The position numbers were made by a program, and so were the translations under genes. From contig CACEDQ010000001.1 in the NCBI GenBank assembly GCA_902558375.1, positions 62,001 through 126,000 on the forward strand: a stretch of 64,000 bases of DNA, written 5' to 3'. The notes under the pieces were generated by a model that saw only the letters and a program-made list of their open reading frames with translations, did no database searches and had not been told where the DNA came from. Of the stretch, positions 1 to 9,619 are shown piece by piece (position 1 is the first letter of the stretch; every line of letters starts with the position of its first letter). The stretch is from an uncultured SAR86 cluster bacterium (GTDB lineage: Bacteria > Pseudomonadota > Gammaproteobacteria > Magnimaribacterales > D2472).

Positions 1-819
1 TGTGATGGAAATTTTGGCACTTTAGACATAGATAGTAAGAGTATCAGCATAAAGGGTGTTGTAGGTGATCAGCAAGCAGCATTAGTGGGGCAAAATTGTT
101 TTAATTATGGCGATATAAAATCTACTTATGGAACGGGTTGTTTTTTAATGGTAAATACTAAAGAAAATATCATAACTTTGGAGGAGGGACTCTTAACAAC
201 AGTTGGGTATCAATTAAATAATGAAGTTAGCTATGCGATTGAAGGAAGTATTTATTCTTGTGGCAATATTATTCAATGGCTTAGAGACAAAATGAAGTTT
301 TTTGATAATGCCAAAGACAGTGAAGTTTTTTTAAATGGTGATGGTAATTCTAAAAATGTACATTTCTTGCCAGCATTTAATGGACTTGGAGCTCCATATT
401 GGAATTCAGATATTAGAGGTGGTTTTTACGGCATCACTCAAGACTCAGATAACACTGATTTAATAACGGCAGCATTTAAATCTATTTGTTACCAAACCAA
501 AGATATAACAGACTTGCTTGAGAAAAATAATATAAAAATAAATTCTTTGTTTATCGATGGCGGAATGACCGCAAATAAAACTTTTTGCCAGCTATTATCA
601 AATATTCTTCAAGTAAACATTTCTATGCCTGAAAACATTGAATCAACAGCGCTAGGAGCTTGTATTGTTTCTCAAATAGCAGAAGGATTGCCAATTGATG
701 ATCTTAAGCTAAAACTCGAGAGACTTTATAGGCCAGATACAGCATCTATAAGTTTTTACGAAAGTGATTATTTGTTGTGGAAGGAATATATAGAAAGAAC
801 TATATCTACTATTAAGTAA
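1..819 (+). CDS. glpK: Glycerol kinase, C-terminal part (cut by window edge)
   Basis: Phosphorylates glycerol to glycerol 3-phosphate with ATP in the cytoplasm. The reading frame is open from base 1, so the GTG at 85 in the ORF track is internal. The edge residues read GVVGDQQAAL, the conserved FGGY-kinase motif. Further on, the TYGTGCF nucleotide-binding stretch, NGLGAPYWNSDIRGG and the C-terminal IDGGMTANKTFCQLL motif all match GlpK. About 272 residues are visible of a usual 500, covering the end of domain I and domain II. The frame ends 72 bases before serA. Identification is firm; the N-terminus and any upstream glpF or glpD are outside the window. Confidence 0.93.
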   Translation, partial: CDGNFGTLDIDSKSISIKGVVGDQQAALVGQNCFNYGDIKSTYGTGCFLMVNTKENIITLEEGLLTTVGYQLNNEVSYAIEGSIYSCGNIIQWLRDKMKFFDNAKDSEVFLNGDGNSKNVHFLPAFNGLGAPYWNSDIRGGFYGITQDSDNTDLITAAFKSICYQTKDITDLLEKNNIKINSLFIDGGMTANKTFCQLLSNILQVNISMPENIESTALGACIVSQIAEGLPIDDLKLKLERLYRPDTASISFYESDYLLWKEYIERTISTIK

Positions 820-891
820 TAAATTAACTTATAAAATAAATTTTTTTTAGATATAATCCATGCGTTCTAAACACAATCAGCCTTTTAATAA

Positions 892-2067
892 ATGTTTACA
901 TATAAAATATTTAATAATATTGCTCAAGACGGCCTTGATATATTTAAGAAAAATAATTTTCACATCGATGAAATTGATCCTGATTCACTAATATTAAGAA
1001 GCCAGGTTCTTGCAGAAGCTGATTTTAATGAGTCCCTAAAATGTGTTGGTAGGGCTGGTGCTGGAACCAACAATATCCCAGTAAAACAAGCTACTGATAA
1101 AGGTATTGTTGTTTTTAACACTCCAGGAGCAAATGCTAATGCAGTAAAGGAGCTTGTTGTTTGTGGAATGCTGCTGTCTTCTAGAGGCATTATTCAAGGT
1201 AACTTGTACTCCAAGAGTCTTTCAGGTCAGGACACTGACGAGTTAAACAAGTCGATGGAGGCTCAAAAGAAAAACTTTAAAGGAAATGAATTAAAAGGAA
1301 AAACACTTGGAATTATTGGGCTTGGAGCAATAGGCTCATTGTTAGCTCAAACAGCTGAAGTTATGGGTATGAAAATTATAGGCTACGATCCATACATATC
1401 TATTGATGCTGCATGGAGGCTTCCTAAAGATGTTGAAAAAGCCGACTCTATGGAATACCTTTTAAATAATTCTGACTATATTTCTATTCATGTCCCTCTA
1501 GTAGACGAGACTAGAGATTTAATTTCAAAAGAATCTTTAAAATATTTTAAAAAAGGTTCAAAGTTAATAAATTTATCCAGAGGAGGTATTGTAAATAATG
1601 AAGATATCATTGATGCCTTAAACTCAAAAATTATTGATAAATTTGTTACTGATTTTCCAACACCTGAACTAATAACGAGATCTAGTGAGTTTCATGATGT
1701 AATTCTTTTGCCACATTTAGGTGCTAGCACAAAGGAGGCTGAAATTAATTGTGCTGTCATGGCCGCCGATCAGATATCAAATTTTTTAAAAGACGGAGTA
1801 ATTGTCAATTCTGTGAATTTTCCATCAATAAAACTAGGCAGAAAAACAGAATTCAGAATGGTTATTATCAATAAAAATGAACCTGGAATGATTGGAAAAA
1901 TTACCGATGAGATAGGCTATAAAAATATTAATATTGCAGATATGACCCATAAGAGTAGAGACTCCATTGGTATTAATTTGATAGATTTAGAAGACAAACC
2001 AACACAGGAATTGATTGATAATATAAATAACATAGATCACGTAATAAGTGTCAGGGTTTGTGATTAA
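892..2067 (+). CDS. serA: D-3-phosphoglycerate dehydrogenase
   Basis: First step of serine synthesis: oxidises 3-phosphoglycerate to 3-phosphohydroxypyruvate with NAD. 391 residues. The substrate domain holds RAGAGTNNIP near 54-63. The Rossmann motif GLGAIG is at about 143-148. The catalytic Arg lies in NLSRGGIVN and the His in LPHLGAST. A C-terminal ACT domain (from about 318, FRMVIINKNEPGMIGKIT) is the usual site of serine feedback inhibition. The length fits the short ACT-containing class rather than the 530-residue class. It stands alone, with no serB or serC next to it. The ATG start is preceded by an AT-rich leader with no clear ribosome-binding site. Confidence 0.93.
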   Translation: MFTYKIFNNIAQDGLDIFKKNNFHIDEIDPDSLILRSQVLAEADFNESLKCVGRAGAGTNNIPVKQATDKGIVVFNTPGANANAVKELVVCGMLLSSRGIIQGNLYSKSLSGQDTDELNKSMEAQKKNFKGNELKGKTLGIIGLGAIGSLLAQTAEVMGMKIIGYDPYISIDAAWRLPKDVEKADSMEYLLNNSDYISIHVPLVDETRDLISKESLKYFKKGSKLINLSRGGIVNNEDIIDALNSKIIDKFVTDFPTPELITRSSEFHDVILLPHLGASTKEAEINCAVMAADQISNFLKDGVIVNSVNFPSIKLGRKTEFRMVIINKNEPGMIGKITDEIGYKNINIADMTHKSRDSIGINLIDLEDKPTQELIDNINNIDHVISVRVCD

Positions 2068-2323
2068 CTATATTAAATCTAACATTTTTAAACTAGACTT
2101 TTGCCCATTTATAAGTTTGTAAAGAATTAACATATTAAAACACTTGTCAACAAGAAAAAAAAATGATATCGCAAATAGTTTATAATTCTTGCTGGGTAAG
2201 TGTTTTCTTTTAATTTATTTACATAAACCACTGATATGCGGTGTTAAATTTAATATTTGTACAATTTTTGTTCATCTTTTAAAAAACCTTTAAATAAAAG
2301 GCTTTTATGTGATATAAATAAAG
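2068..2323. other. AT-rich intergenic region between serA and ung
   Basis: No convincing reading frame on either strand. It holds a weak hairpin near 2283-2306 (AAAACCTTT/AAAGGCTTTT) that may end serA transcription, and long A/T runs. Its right end abuts the cluster of DnaA boxes listed separately. Confidence 0.5.
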
Positions 2324-2358
2324 TTATCCATAACTTTATCCACAGTTTCTGTGGATAA
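2324..2358. promoter_or_regulatory. Cluster of three DnaA boxes
   Basis: Within 35 bp there are TTATCCATA (2324-2332), a perfect TTATCCACA (2336-2344) and its reverse complement TGTGGATAA (2350-2358). The last two form an inverted repeat with 10-bp arms (TTATCCACAG and CTGTGGATAA) around TTT. TTATCCACA is the consensus high-affinity DnaA-ATP/ADP site in Escherichia coli. The cluster lies just upstream of ung in a very AT-rich spacer. It could be a replication-origin element or a DnaA-controlled promoter; the sequence alone does not decide. Confidence 0.7.
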
Positions 2359-2372
2359 AATTTTGACTACAA

Positions 2373-3050
2373 ATGCATAAATTAAAGACCCTACATCAAC
2401 TTCCAAATGATTGGCATAAAGTATTGAAAAAACAATGTCTTTTACCAGAACTTTCGAGTACGATTGAAAAAATTCAAAAAGATATTAAACAAAATAAAAA
2501 AATTTTTCCTGAAGTAAATAATATATATAAAGCTCTAGAATTATGTAGTTATGAAAAGACCAAAGTAGTAATTTTTGGCCAAGATCCATATCACAAAGAA
2601 GGGCAAGCTAATGGGTTGGCATTTGGTGTAAATCCTAATATTAAAATTCCTCCATCTTTGAGAAATATCTACAAAGAAATTAATGATGACATTGGTTCCT
2701 GTAAATATAATTTAGGTAATTTAGAAGGCTGGGCATCTCAAGGAGTTCTTTTACTTAATTCATCGTTAAGCGTTTGTGAGTCCAAGCCCAACTCACATAA
2801 AAATTATGGTTGGGATAAATTAATTTTCTCAATAATAAAATCTTTAAATAATAAAAGAGAAGTTATTTTTATTCTGTGGGGGAAAGATTCAATTGAAAAA
2901 GAAAATTTAATTGATTTAGATGTTAATTTTGTTTTAAAAGCTGCACACCCATCGCCCTTATCATCTTACAGAGGGTTTTTTGGCTGTAAACATTTTTCAT
3001 TAACAAATGAAATTTTAGTTTCTCTTGGAAAGAATCCTATAACTTGGTAA
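2373..3050 (+). CDS. ung: Uracil-DNA glycosylase, family 1
   Basis: Removes uracil from DNA to start base-excision repair. 225 residues, the normal family length. The water-activating motif GQDPYH is at 69-74 with the catalytic Asp at 71. The uracil-binding stretch VLLLNSSLSV and the DNA-intercalating loop HPSPLSSYRGFFGCKHFS are intact. It starts 15 bp after the DnaA-box inverted repeat, so its promoter must overlap or lie within that cluster. It converges directly on ygfZ, whose stop codon begins at the next base. Confidence 0.97.
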   Translation: MHKLKTLHQLPNDWHKVLKKQCLLPELSSTIEKIQKDIKQNKKIFPEVNNIYKALELCSYEKTKVVIFGQDPYHKEGQANGLAFGVNPNIKIPPSLRNIYKEINDDIGSCKYNLGNLEGWASQGVLLLNSSLSVCESKPNSHKNYGWDKLIFSIIKSLNNKREVIFILWGKDSIEKENLIDLDVNFVLKAAHPSPLSSYRGFFGCKHFSLTNEILVSLGKNPITW

Positions 3051-3851
3051 TTAAACCAGTACAACATGAGGGTTATTTTTTTGATATTCGCTCATGTAAT
3101 CATTGTTAATTGAGCAATGGTAAACATAAAAGTTTTTATATTTAAGTTTGTCACCCAATATTCTTAGCTTTTTTTCACTTAATATTTCTTTATTAGAGAT
3201 AATTGTAATGAATTTTCTTCTATCAACACCCAAATATTTCATTCTTGCAATTATTTCCTGGCCTCTGAAACAACCTTTATCAAAATCAACTCTGTATTTG
3301 TCATAATTGATTTCTAAAGGCCTATATTTTCCAATATCGTTTAAAGATAAATAAAAATTGCCTAACAACATATTGGCATAAATCCATTCTTCATTAGTTA
3401 TTGAGCTAGTAATATTCTGTGCCTCATTTTTGATACTAATAGACAGTGCTAAATCTTTGTTTTTTAAAAATACTCCTTTGGCTTTAGAGCTATTCTTTTC
3501 AACAGAAGCAAAGACCTTATCACTTGATTCTTGAAAAGTTACCCCGTAGAACTTTGCATATGGACTTAATTCATCAATAAATATATCTATAAGAGAATAA
3601 TTAATTATAATTTTGAATTTTCCTTGATTCCTGCCTATAAAAAAATCAGCCATTACAAAGGCTTTTTGATTACATACTGAAGATAGCTGAAAACCCTCGT
3701 TGGATATGGAACAAACATCAGATGTAATTTGACCTTGAAGAAAAGTTTTAATTTTTTCCTCGCTTCCAACTATTTCGACTACTTTAAAGTCATCTATAAA
3801 AAATGAGCCAAAAGTTATTAATTTATTTTGAACGTCTATTTTCTTGTAAAA
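3051..3851 (-). CDS. ygfZ: YgfZ/GcvT-type folate-binding protein, start codon unclear
   Basis: YgfZ supports tetrahydrofolate-dependent maintenance of iron-sulfur enzymes such as MiaB. The signature KGCFRGQEIIARMKYLG near the C-terminus is diagnostic. The ORF track starts at an ATG at 3653 (200 residues), but the frame stays open upstream to a stop at 3852-3854. That extra 66-codon stretch encodes the conserved N-terminus, including IDDFKVVEI and FLQGQITSDV, which align with the E. coli YgfZ pattern LQGQxTxDV. No ATG, GTG, TTG or CTG occurs in it, so a rare start such as ATA or ATT, or a sequence error near the start, is implied. It is divergent from sdhE, the usual arrangement. Confidence 0.85.
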   Translation of the reverse strand, partial: FYKKIDVQNKLITFGSFFIDDFKVVEIVGSEEKIKTFLQGQITSDVCSISNEGFQLSSVCNQKAFVMADFFIGRNQGKFKIIINYSLIDIFIDELSPYAKFYGVTFQESSDKVFASVEKNSSKAKGVFLKNKDLALSISIKNEAQNITSSITNEEWIYANMLLGNFYLSLNDIGKYRPLEINYDKYRVDFDKGCFRGQEIIARMKYLGVDRRKFITIISNKEILSEKKLRILGDKLKYKNFYVYHCSINNDYMSEYQKNNPHVVLV

Positions 3852-3879
3852 TTATTCTCTAATATTTACATTTTAACCA

Positions 3880-4137
3880 ATGAGTACAGAAATAAACAGA
3901 ATCTATTGGAAATGCAGAAGGGGAATGCGTGAAATAGATCTCCTCTTAAGAGAATTTTCATCATCAGATATTTATAATATTGATAATAAACAACTTAAGA
4001 TTTTTGATGAAATTTTAAACTATGATGATCAAAAATTATTTGACTATATTTTTAAAAATGTTGAACTGGGAAATAAAAGTCATGAAAATTTCATTAATGA
4101 GCACTTAAAAAAATTTTCTCAACAAGGAAACTTTTAA
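3880..4137 (+). CDS. sdhE: FAD assembly factor SdhE (YgfY/CptB family)
   Basis: Small cytoplasmic protein that promotes covalent flavin attachment to succinate dehydrogenase subunit A and fumarate reductase. 85 residues, the family size. The conserved RGMRE motif is at 14-18, in the context IYWKCRRGMREIDLLL. It is divergent from ygfZ, a pairing common in Gammaproteobacteria, and 38 bp ahead of rpoE. Confidence 0.92.
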   Translation: MSTEINRIYWKCRRGMREIDLLLREFSSSDIYNIDNKQLKIFDEILNYDDQKLFDYIFKNVELGNKSHENFINEHLKKFSQQGNF

Positions 4138-4175
4138 TAAGTTTGATTGTCTTAATTCAAAAGGAATTTATATAA

Positions 4176-4748
4176 ATGAAAAATAGTTCAGATAATAGCG
4201 ATTCCTTGCTTATAGAAAAGGCAAAAAATGGTAATGAAGGGGCTTTTGAATTTCTTATGACAAAATATTATCCAAGAGTATACGCATCCTTATATGCTTA
4301 TACTAAATCAATAGAAGATTCTGAAGATCTTGCTCAAAAAACATTTATAAAAGTTTGGCAACAAATACATACTTTTAGAGGAGATAGCGCTTTCTTTACC
4401 TGGGTGTATAGAATTGCAATTAATTTAGCAAAAAATCATTTTGTAAGTTCATCTTACAAAAAAGATAAATTAAATATTTCATCAGATGAATCTGAAATTG
4501 ATTTTACTTTCCATTCAAATCCAGAAACAGATCTAATGCATGATGAATCTTTAAAAAAAATTGATAAATACATTGAGACCTTACCAGAATCATTGAAAAC
4601 CGCCTTTAAGTTAAGAGAAACTCATGGTAAAACTTATGAGGAGATCTCATTAATTACAGAGACACCAGTTGGCACTGTAAGATCAAGAATTTTTAGAGCT
4701 CGTGATCAAATATTAAACTTTATAGAAAGGGAGACTAACGTTGAATGA
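4176..4748 (+). CDS. rpoE: RNA polymerase ECF sigma factor, RpoE/AlgU group
   Basis: Sigma factor of the envelope stress response. 190 residues. Region 2 covers roughly 25-95, with EDLAQKTFIKVWQ and the DNA-melting segment GDSAFFTWVYRIAINLAKN. Region 4 is at 130-185, with the helix-turn-helix YEEISLITETPVGTVRSRIFRAR. The gene is followed by its anti-sigma factor with an 8-bp overlap and by a DegP-type protease, as in algU-mucA-mucD. I see no clear RpoE-type promoter in the short upstream gap. Confidence 0.95.
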   Translation: MKNSSDNSDSLLIEKAKNGNEGAFEFLMTKYYPRVYASLYAYTKSIEDSEDLAQKTFIKVWQQIHTFRGDSAFFTWVYRIAINLAKNHFVSSSYKKDKLNISSDESEIDFTFHSNPETDLMHDESLKKIDKYIETLPESLKTAFKLRETHGKTYEEISLITETPVGTVRSRIFRARDQILNFIERETNVE

Positions 4749-5418
4749 TATAGAAGAAAAATTATCTGCCTTATATGATGGTGAGCTTAGCGAGGCTGAG
4801 ATAGATGAGGTCTTATCCCTTCTTAAAGAGGATGTTGACCTAAAAAAGAAAGTATCAGGATATGCATTGATTAGTTCATCAATGAAAAAAGATAAAAATA
4901 ATATTCAGTCAATATCGTCAAAAAAAATTAATTATCAATTTTGGTTTTCAAATACAATTACAGCTGCAGCTACAGTTTTAATTACATTCTTTGCTCTTAA
5001 TCAATATGATATTAATAGAATGGGGGAAGATATATCAGCAACCAACAAACTTAATGTAGCTATTAATAGCAAAGAAGCCAAGGATTTAGTCAACAGAGTC
5101 GAAGAAAACCTTGTAGACCACGTGATGCATGTTATTAATAATCCAGGAAAAGACATTGCAACAGCTTACGATGTAGATTTAAGAAACGTTGGTTATGTGA
5201 GATCAAAATCTCAAAATAGACAATATAATAAAGGTAACAAAAATTTTATATTGCGTGTTGAAAAAAAGAATTTAGGCATTAAAAATATAAAATACTGGAA
5301 GCATGGAGAAAAGATGATATATGTCATTCCGCTATCAGAAGGAAAGGTAGCAACACTATATGGCAATATTGATTCAAAAACGGCGGTAGAAATAGCCAAC
5401 TCAATTAATATAAAATAA
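4741..5418 (+). CDS. rseA: Anti-sigma-E factor, RseA/MucA-like
   Basis: Membrane-bound inhibitor of the preceding sigma factor. The N-terminal domain (1-50, EEKLSALYDGELSEAEIDEVL) matches the RseA/MucA sigma-binding domain. One membrane segment lies at about 66-85 (YQFWFSNTITAAATVLITFF) and the rest should be periplasmic. Start is TTG, overlapping the end of rpoE by 8 bp, so translation is probably coupled. The C-terminal half does not resemble E. coli RseA closely. No rseB/mucB gene lies between it and degP. Function is inferred from the N-terminal domain and position. Confidence 0.85.
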   Translation: MNDIEEKLSALYDGELSEAEIDEVLSLLKEDVDLKKKVSGYALISSSMKKDKNNIQSISSKKINYQFWFSNTITAAATVLITFFALNQYDINRMGEDISATNKLNVAINSKEAKDLVNRVEENLVDHVMHVINNPGKDIATAYDVDLRNVGYVRSKSQNRQYNKGNKNFILRVEKKNLGIKNIKYWKHGEKMIYVIPLSEGKVATLYGNIDSKTAVEIANSINIK

Positions 5419-5419
5419 T

Positions 5420-6820
5420 ATGAAAAATCTAAATATATCTACATTTATTATAGTTTTGGTAAGCACATTTATGCTTAATCTTGAGGCGGCCTTACCAGAT
5501 AACATTTCTGAACTTGTTGAAGAGTCGGCTCCTGCTGTAGTTAACATTACATCAAAAAAAGAAGTAACCCAAAGACAATCATATGGATTTGGAGGCATTC
5601 CAGATGAAATGTTAGAAAGATTTGGTATTCCGAGGCAGTTTCGAGAGATGCCACAAGAAAAAAGGGAAGCAACTTCTTATGGATCTGGCTTTATTTTAAA
5701 AGATAATTATATTTTAACTAATTATCACGTTGTCGAAGATTCTAATGAAGTAGTTGTGTCTTTGTCAGATAGAAGAGAGTTTATTGCAGAAGTTGTTGGT
5801 GTTGATCCTCTCTCAGATCTCGCAGTATTAAAAGTTGAAGGAGATAATTTACCCCAAGTAACAGCTGGTAACAGCGATGAACTTAAAGTTGGTGATTGGG
5901 TGATTGCAATCGGTTCTCCTTTTAGTTTTGATTTTTCAGTAACTGCAGGTATTGTAAGTGCTAAGGGTAGAAGTATTCAAAATAATAATATTGGTAATTA
6001 TGTCCCTTTCTTACAAACCGATGTTGCTATTAATCCAGGTAATTCAGGTGGACCTCTTTTTGACTTAGATGGAAAAGTAGTTGGTATAAATTCACAAATC
6101 TATTCAAGAAGTGGTGGTTATCAAGGTTTGGCTTTTGCTATACCAATAAATGTTGCTATAGATGTTGCTAAGCAAATTATTGACAAAGGCGAAGTATCAC
6201 GAGGTTATCTTGGAGTAAGAATGAGTGAGGTTGATAGTGATCTTGCTGAGGCATTGGGTATGAACAAACCATACGGGGCTTTAATTAATGATATCGAAGA
6301 AGGCGAATCTGCAGATAATGCTGGGTTAGAACCGGGAGACGTGATAGTAGAATTCAATAATAAAGAAATCAAATTTAGTTCAGATCTTCCTCATGTAGTT
6401 GGTCAAATGCAACCTGGAACAAAAGCTTATGCAAAAATAATCAGGGATGCTAAAGAAATTAAATTAAAATTTGTGCTTGGCGAACTGCCAGTGAATAAAG
6501 ATTCATTTGTGCCTGCAAAATCTCAAACTTCTTCAGATCCGATTGGAATAAAAGTAGCTGAAATTGATAGAGATAATCCTTCAATGGCTAATTTGCCTGA
6601 CGGGGTCATAGTATCAAGGGTAAATTCGGGTTCTGCTGCTTCAGGAAAAATTCAAAGAGGCGATCTGATAACTTTAATACAACATAAAGGTAAAAAATAT
6701 CAGATAATTGATGTAGATTCATATGAAGATGCATTAGAAAACTTTACCTCTGGAAATAAAATTGTTTTGCATATTAATAGAAGTGGCGGAACTATAATTA
6801 GATCAATTACTGTTAATTGA
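5420..6820 (+). CDS. degP: Periplasmic serine protease, DegP/MucD type
   Basis: Protease-chaperone that clears misfolded envelope proteins. 466 residues. A signal peptide of about 23 residues ends near LEAALP. The catalytic triad is His103 (TNYHVV), Asp133 (LSDLAVL) and Ser209 (GNSGGPL). Two PDZ domains follow, at roughly 255-345 and 370-455. It begins one base after the rseA stop and closes the sigma-E operon. As with MucD, it likely feeds back on the stress pathway. degQ-type naming is possible; the operon favours the MucD role. Confidence 0.95.
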   Translation: MKNLNISTFIIVLVSTFMLNLEAALPDNISELVEESAPAVVNITSKKEVTQRQSYGFGGIPDEMLERFGIPRQFREMPQEKREATSYGSGFILKDNYILTNYHVVEDSNEVVVSLSDRREFIAEVVGVDPLSDLAVLKVEGDNLPQVTAGNSDELKVGDWVIAIGSPFSFDFSVTAGIVSAKGRSIQNNNIGNYVPFLQTDVAINPGNSGGPLFDLDGKVVGINSQIYSRSGGYQGLAFAIPINVAIDVAKQIIDKGEVSRGYLGVRMSEVDSDLAEALGMNKPYGALINDIEEGESADNAGLEPGDVIVEFNNKEIKFSSDLPHVVGQMQPGTKAYAKIIRDAKEIKLKFVLGELPVNKDSFVPAKSQTSSDPIGIKVAEIDRDNPSMANLPDGVIVSRVNSGSAASGKIQRGDLITLIQHKGKKYQIIDVDSYEDALENFTSGNKIVLHINRSGGTIIRSITVN

Positions 6821-6882
6821 TGCTTTAAAAATCACTTGATACTCCTATATTAGTAATATTGGCTGTAAAATAGCAGCACTAT

Positions 6883-8670
6883 ATGAAAAACATTAGAAAC
6901 TTCTCCGTAATTGCCCATATTGATCATGGAAAATCTACTTTATCTGATAGATTAATTGAATATTGTGGTGGACTGTCAGCTAGAGAAATGTCAGAACAGA
7001 TTCTTGATTCAATGGATATTGAAAGAGAAAGAGGAATTACCATTAAGGCCCAAGCTGTAACCTTGGAATATAAAAAGGATAACGTAAGTTATTTATTAAA
7101 CTTTATTGATACTCCAGGCCATGTTGATTTTTCATATGAAGTATCAAGGTCATTATCGGCCTGTGAAGGTGCTTTGCTTGTTGTAGATGGATCTCAAGGA
7201 GTTGAAGCTCAAACATTAGCAAATTGCTATACAGCAGTTGATCAGGGATTAGAGGTAGTTCCTGTTATTAACAAAATAGACTTACCTCAATCAGAGCCCG
7301 AAAGAGTCAAAAAAGAAATTGAAGATATGATTGGTATTAATGCGTGCTCAGCTCCTCTTGTTAGCGCAAAAACAGGAGTAGGCATTGAAGATTTATTAGA
7401 TATGCTAGTTACAGAAATTCCTTCGCCAGATGGTAGTTCATCTGAACCATTACAAGCATTAATAGTTGACTCATGGTTTGATTCTTATTTGGGAGTTGTC
7501 TCGCTAATAAGAATCAAAAATGGCTCAATTAAGACTGGTCAAAAATTTAAAATTCATTCAACAGGACAATCTCATAATGTGGATGAATTAGGAATATTTT
7601 CACCTAAAAAAATTAAAAAAGATTTTTTATCTGCAGGTGAAGTTGGCTATTTAGTTGCTGGGATAAAAAACATTAAAGGCGCTCCTGTTGGAGATACAAT
7701 TCTAGAGGGGGGTGATGAAACTACCCAAGCTCTTCCAGGTTTCAAAAAGGTTAATCCTAAAGTTTTTGCATCAATGTTTACTGTCAATTCTGATGATTAC
7801 GAAAGGTTTAGGGATGCTCTTTCTAAGCTCATATTAAATGATTCTTCTCTTATTTACGAACCAGAAGTTTCTGATGCACTTGGATTTGGATTTAGATGTG
7901 GTTTTCTTGGAACTCTTCATATGGAGGTTATAAGAGAAAGGCTAGAAAGAGAATATGATTTAGATCTAATATCTACAGCCCCATCTGTTGAGTATGAGGT
8001 ATTAAAAACGGATGGTGAGGTTATAAAAATTGACAATCCATCTCAACTACCCGCTCCAAATGATATTGAAGAGATTAGGGAGCCAATTGTTAATACCACC
8101 ATCCTTACTCCCAATGAATATGTTGGGAACGTTATTACTCTATGCACTGGGAAAAGAGGTTTACAAAAAGATATGACCTATTTTGGAAATCAAGTTTCTA
8201 TTGTTTTTGAAATGCCTTTATCATCAGTAATTGTAGACTTCTTTGATCAAATAAAATCATCAACCAAGGGCTTTGCATCAATTGAATACTCTCTAATTGG
8301 ATTTTTTAAATCAGATTTAACCAAAATAGACATATTAATTAATAATCAAAAAATAGATGCTCTATCTATGATAGTTCATAAATCTTTTTCAACTCAAAAA
8401 GCTAGAGAAATTGCTTCTAACCTTCAAAAACTTATTCCAAGACAGATGTTTGATGTGCCAATTCAAGTAGCCCTTGGTTCTAAAATTATTTCAAGAGAAA
8501 CTGTAAAAGCCTTAAGAAAGAATGTCACAGCAAAATGTTATGGTGGTGATATTACTAGGAAAAAGAAATTGCTCGAAAAACAAAAAGATGGAAAGAAAAA
8601 AATGAAACAATTCGGCAAAGTATCAATACCTCAAGATGCTTTTTTAAATTATTTTAAATCTGGAGAATAA
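6883..8670 (+). CDS. lepA: Elongation factor 4 (back-translocase LepA)
   Basis: Ribosome-associated translational GTPase. 595 residues, the normal length. G1 is AHIDHGKST (11-19), G2 lies in [11 protein letters not shown]3 is DTPGHVDF and G4 is NKIDLP. The LepA-specific C-terminal domain ends with [18 protein letters not shown]. It is followed after 1 bp by lepB, the classic lepAB pair. The 62-bp gap upstream probably holds the promoter for the lepA-lepB-rnc-era-recO run. Confidence 0.97.
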   Translation: MKNIRNFSVIAHIDHGKSTLSDRLIEYCGGLSAREMSEQILDSMDIERERGITIKAQAVTLEYKKDNVSYLLNFIDTPGHVDFSYEVSRSLSACEGALLVVDGSQGVEAQTLANCYTAVDQGLEVVPVINKIDLPQSEPERVKKEIEDMIGINACSAPLVSAKTGVGIEDLLDMLVTEIPSPDGSSSEPLQALIVDSWFDSYLGVVSLIRIKNGSIKTGQKFKIHSTGQSHNVDELGIFSPKKIKKDFLSAGEVGYLVAGIKNIKGAPVGDTILEGGDETTQALPGFKKVNPKVFASMFTVNSDDYERFRDALSKLILNDSSLIYEPEVSDALGFGFRCGFLGTLHMEVIRERLEREYDLDLISTAPSVEYEVLKTDGEVIKIDNPSQLPAPNDIEEIREPIVNTTILTPNEYVGNVITLCTGKRGLQKDMTYFGNQVSIVFEMPLSSVIVDFFDQIKSSTKGFASIEYSLIGFFKSDLTKIDILINNQKIDALSMIVHKSFSTQKAREIASNLQKLIPRQMFDVPIQVALGSKIISRETVKALRKNVTAKCYGGDITRKKKLLEKQKDGKKKMKQFGKVSIPQDAFLNYFKSGE

Positions 8671-8671
8671 C

Positions 8672-9619
8672 TTGATATTAGACCCAATTTTTATAATTTC
8701 AATAATTGGAATGGCTACCGTGCTTGTTGCATGGATTATTAGTGAAACAAAAGAAGGTTACAAAGATAATTTCGTAGCAAGTAACTCATCTATGCTATCA
8801 ACAATTTTTGGTTTAATGATGCTTTATAGCATTTTCATCAATGCAGGCGATTTAAGTATTGTTCTTTTAGTGGGTTCAGTTATATCTCTTTTAGTACTTT
8901 TAGTTGGTTTTTTTCTTAAAAACAATGAAATTATTTCTTCTTCGAGAGGATATTTTATTCCTATTTTTCTCATATTTATCTTAAGAACTTTTATTTATGA
9001 GCCATACCAAATTCCCTCGGGTTCAATGATGCCCGGTCTAAAAGTAGGCGATTTTTTACTGGTCGATAAAAATTCTTATGGATATAAAATTAATAGAATA
9101 GGCAATCCACTATCATCTCAAAGCGACCCACAATATGGTGATGTTGTTGTCTTTGTTCCTCAACATAATCCAGTACCTTATGTTAAGAGGCTAATTGGTA
9201 TGCCTGGAGATAAAATTAGAATTATCAATAAACAAGTTTATGTAAATGACAAGCCAATTAAGAAAACATTTTACAAAACAAAAGAAGAGCGAATCACTAA
9301 AAAATATAGAGATCTTTCAGGAAACATTACATCAAAAGAATCCAATGTAATTGTTGATTATTATTATGAAGAACATGGAAATAGGAAGTTTTTGACTAGA
9401 AATATTCGTGGTGAAAATATTCAGTATCCATCTGAGTGGACTGTGCCTAGCGGTAATTATTTTGTGATGGGGGATAATAGAGATAATTCAAATGATAGTA
9501 CAAAAGATGTTGGGTTTGTTCCAAGAGCAAATTTCTTTGGGGAGGCTAGTTATCTTTTTATGACTTGGGAGTGTTGGACTTGCCTTCCATATTTCGCAAG
9601 AGTTGGCACAATTAATTAA
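8672..9619 (+). CDS. lepB: Signal peptidase I
   Basis: Cleaves signal peptides of exported proteins at the outer face of the inner membrane. 315 residues. Several hydrophobic segments precede the catalytic domain. The catalytic Ser is Ser118 in PSGSMMPG and the general-base Lys is Lys172 in YVKRLIGMPGD. MGDNRDNSNDSR-like box E is present as GDNRDNSNDST. Start is TTG, supported by GGAGAA five bases upstream; no ATG fits. Stop overlaps the rnc start by one base. Confidence 0.96.
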   Translation: MILDPIFIISIIGMATVLVAWIISETKEGYKDNFVASNSSMLSTIFGLMMLYSIFINAGDLSIVLLVGSVISLLVLLVGFFLKNNEIISSSRGYFIPIFLIFILRTFIYEPYQIPSGSMMPGLKVGDFLLVDKNSYGYKINRIGNPLSSQSDPQYGDVVVFVPQHNPVPYVKRLIGMPGDKIRIINKQVYVNDKPIKKTFYKTKEERITKKYRDLSGNITSKESNVIVDYYYEEHGNRKFLTRNIRGENIQYPSEWTVPSGNYFVMGDNRDNSNDSTKDVGFVPRANFFGEASYLFMTWECWTCLPYFARVGTIN

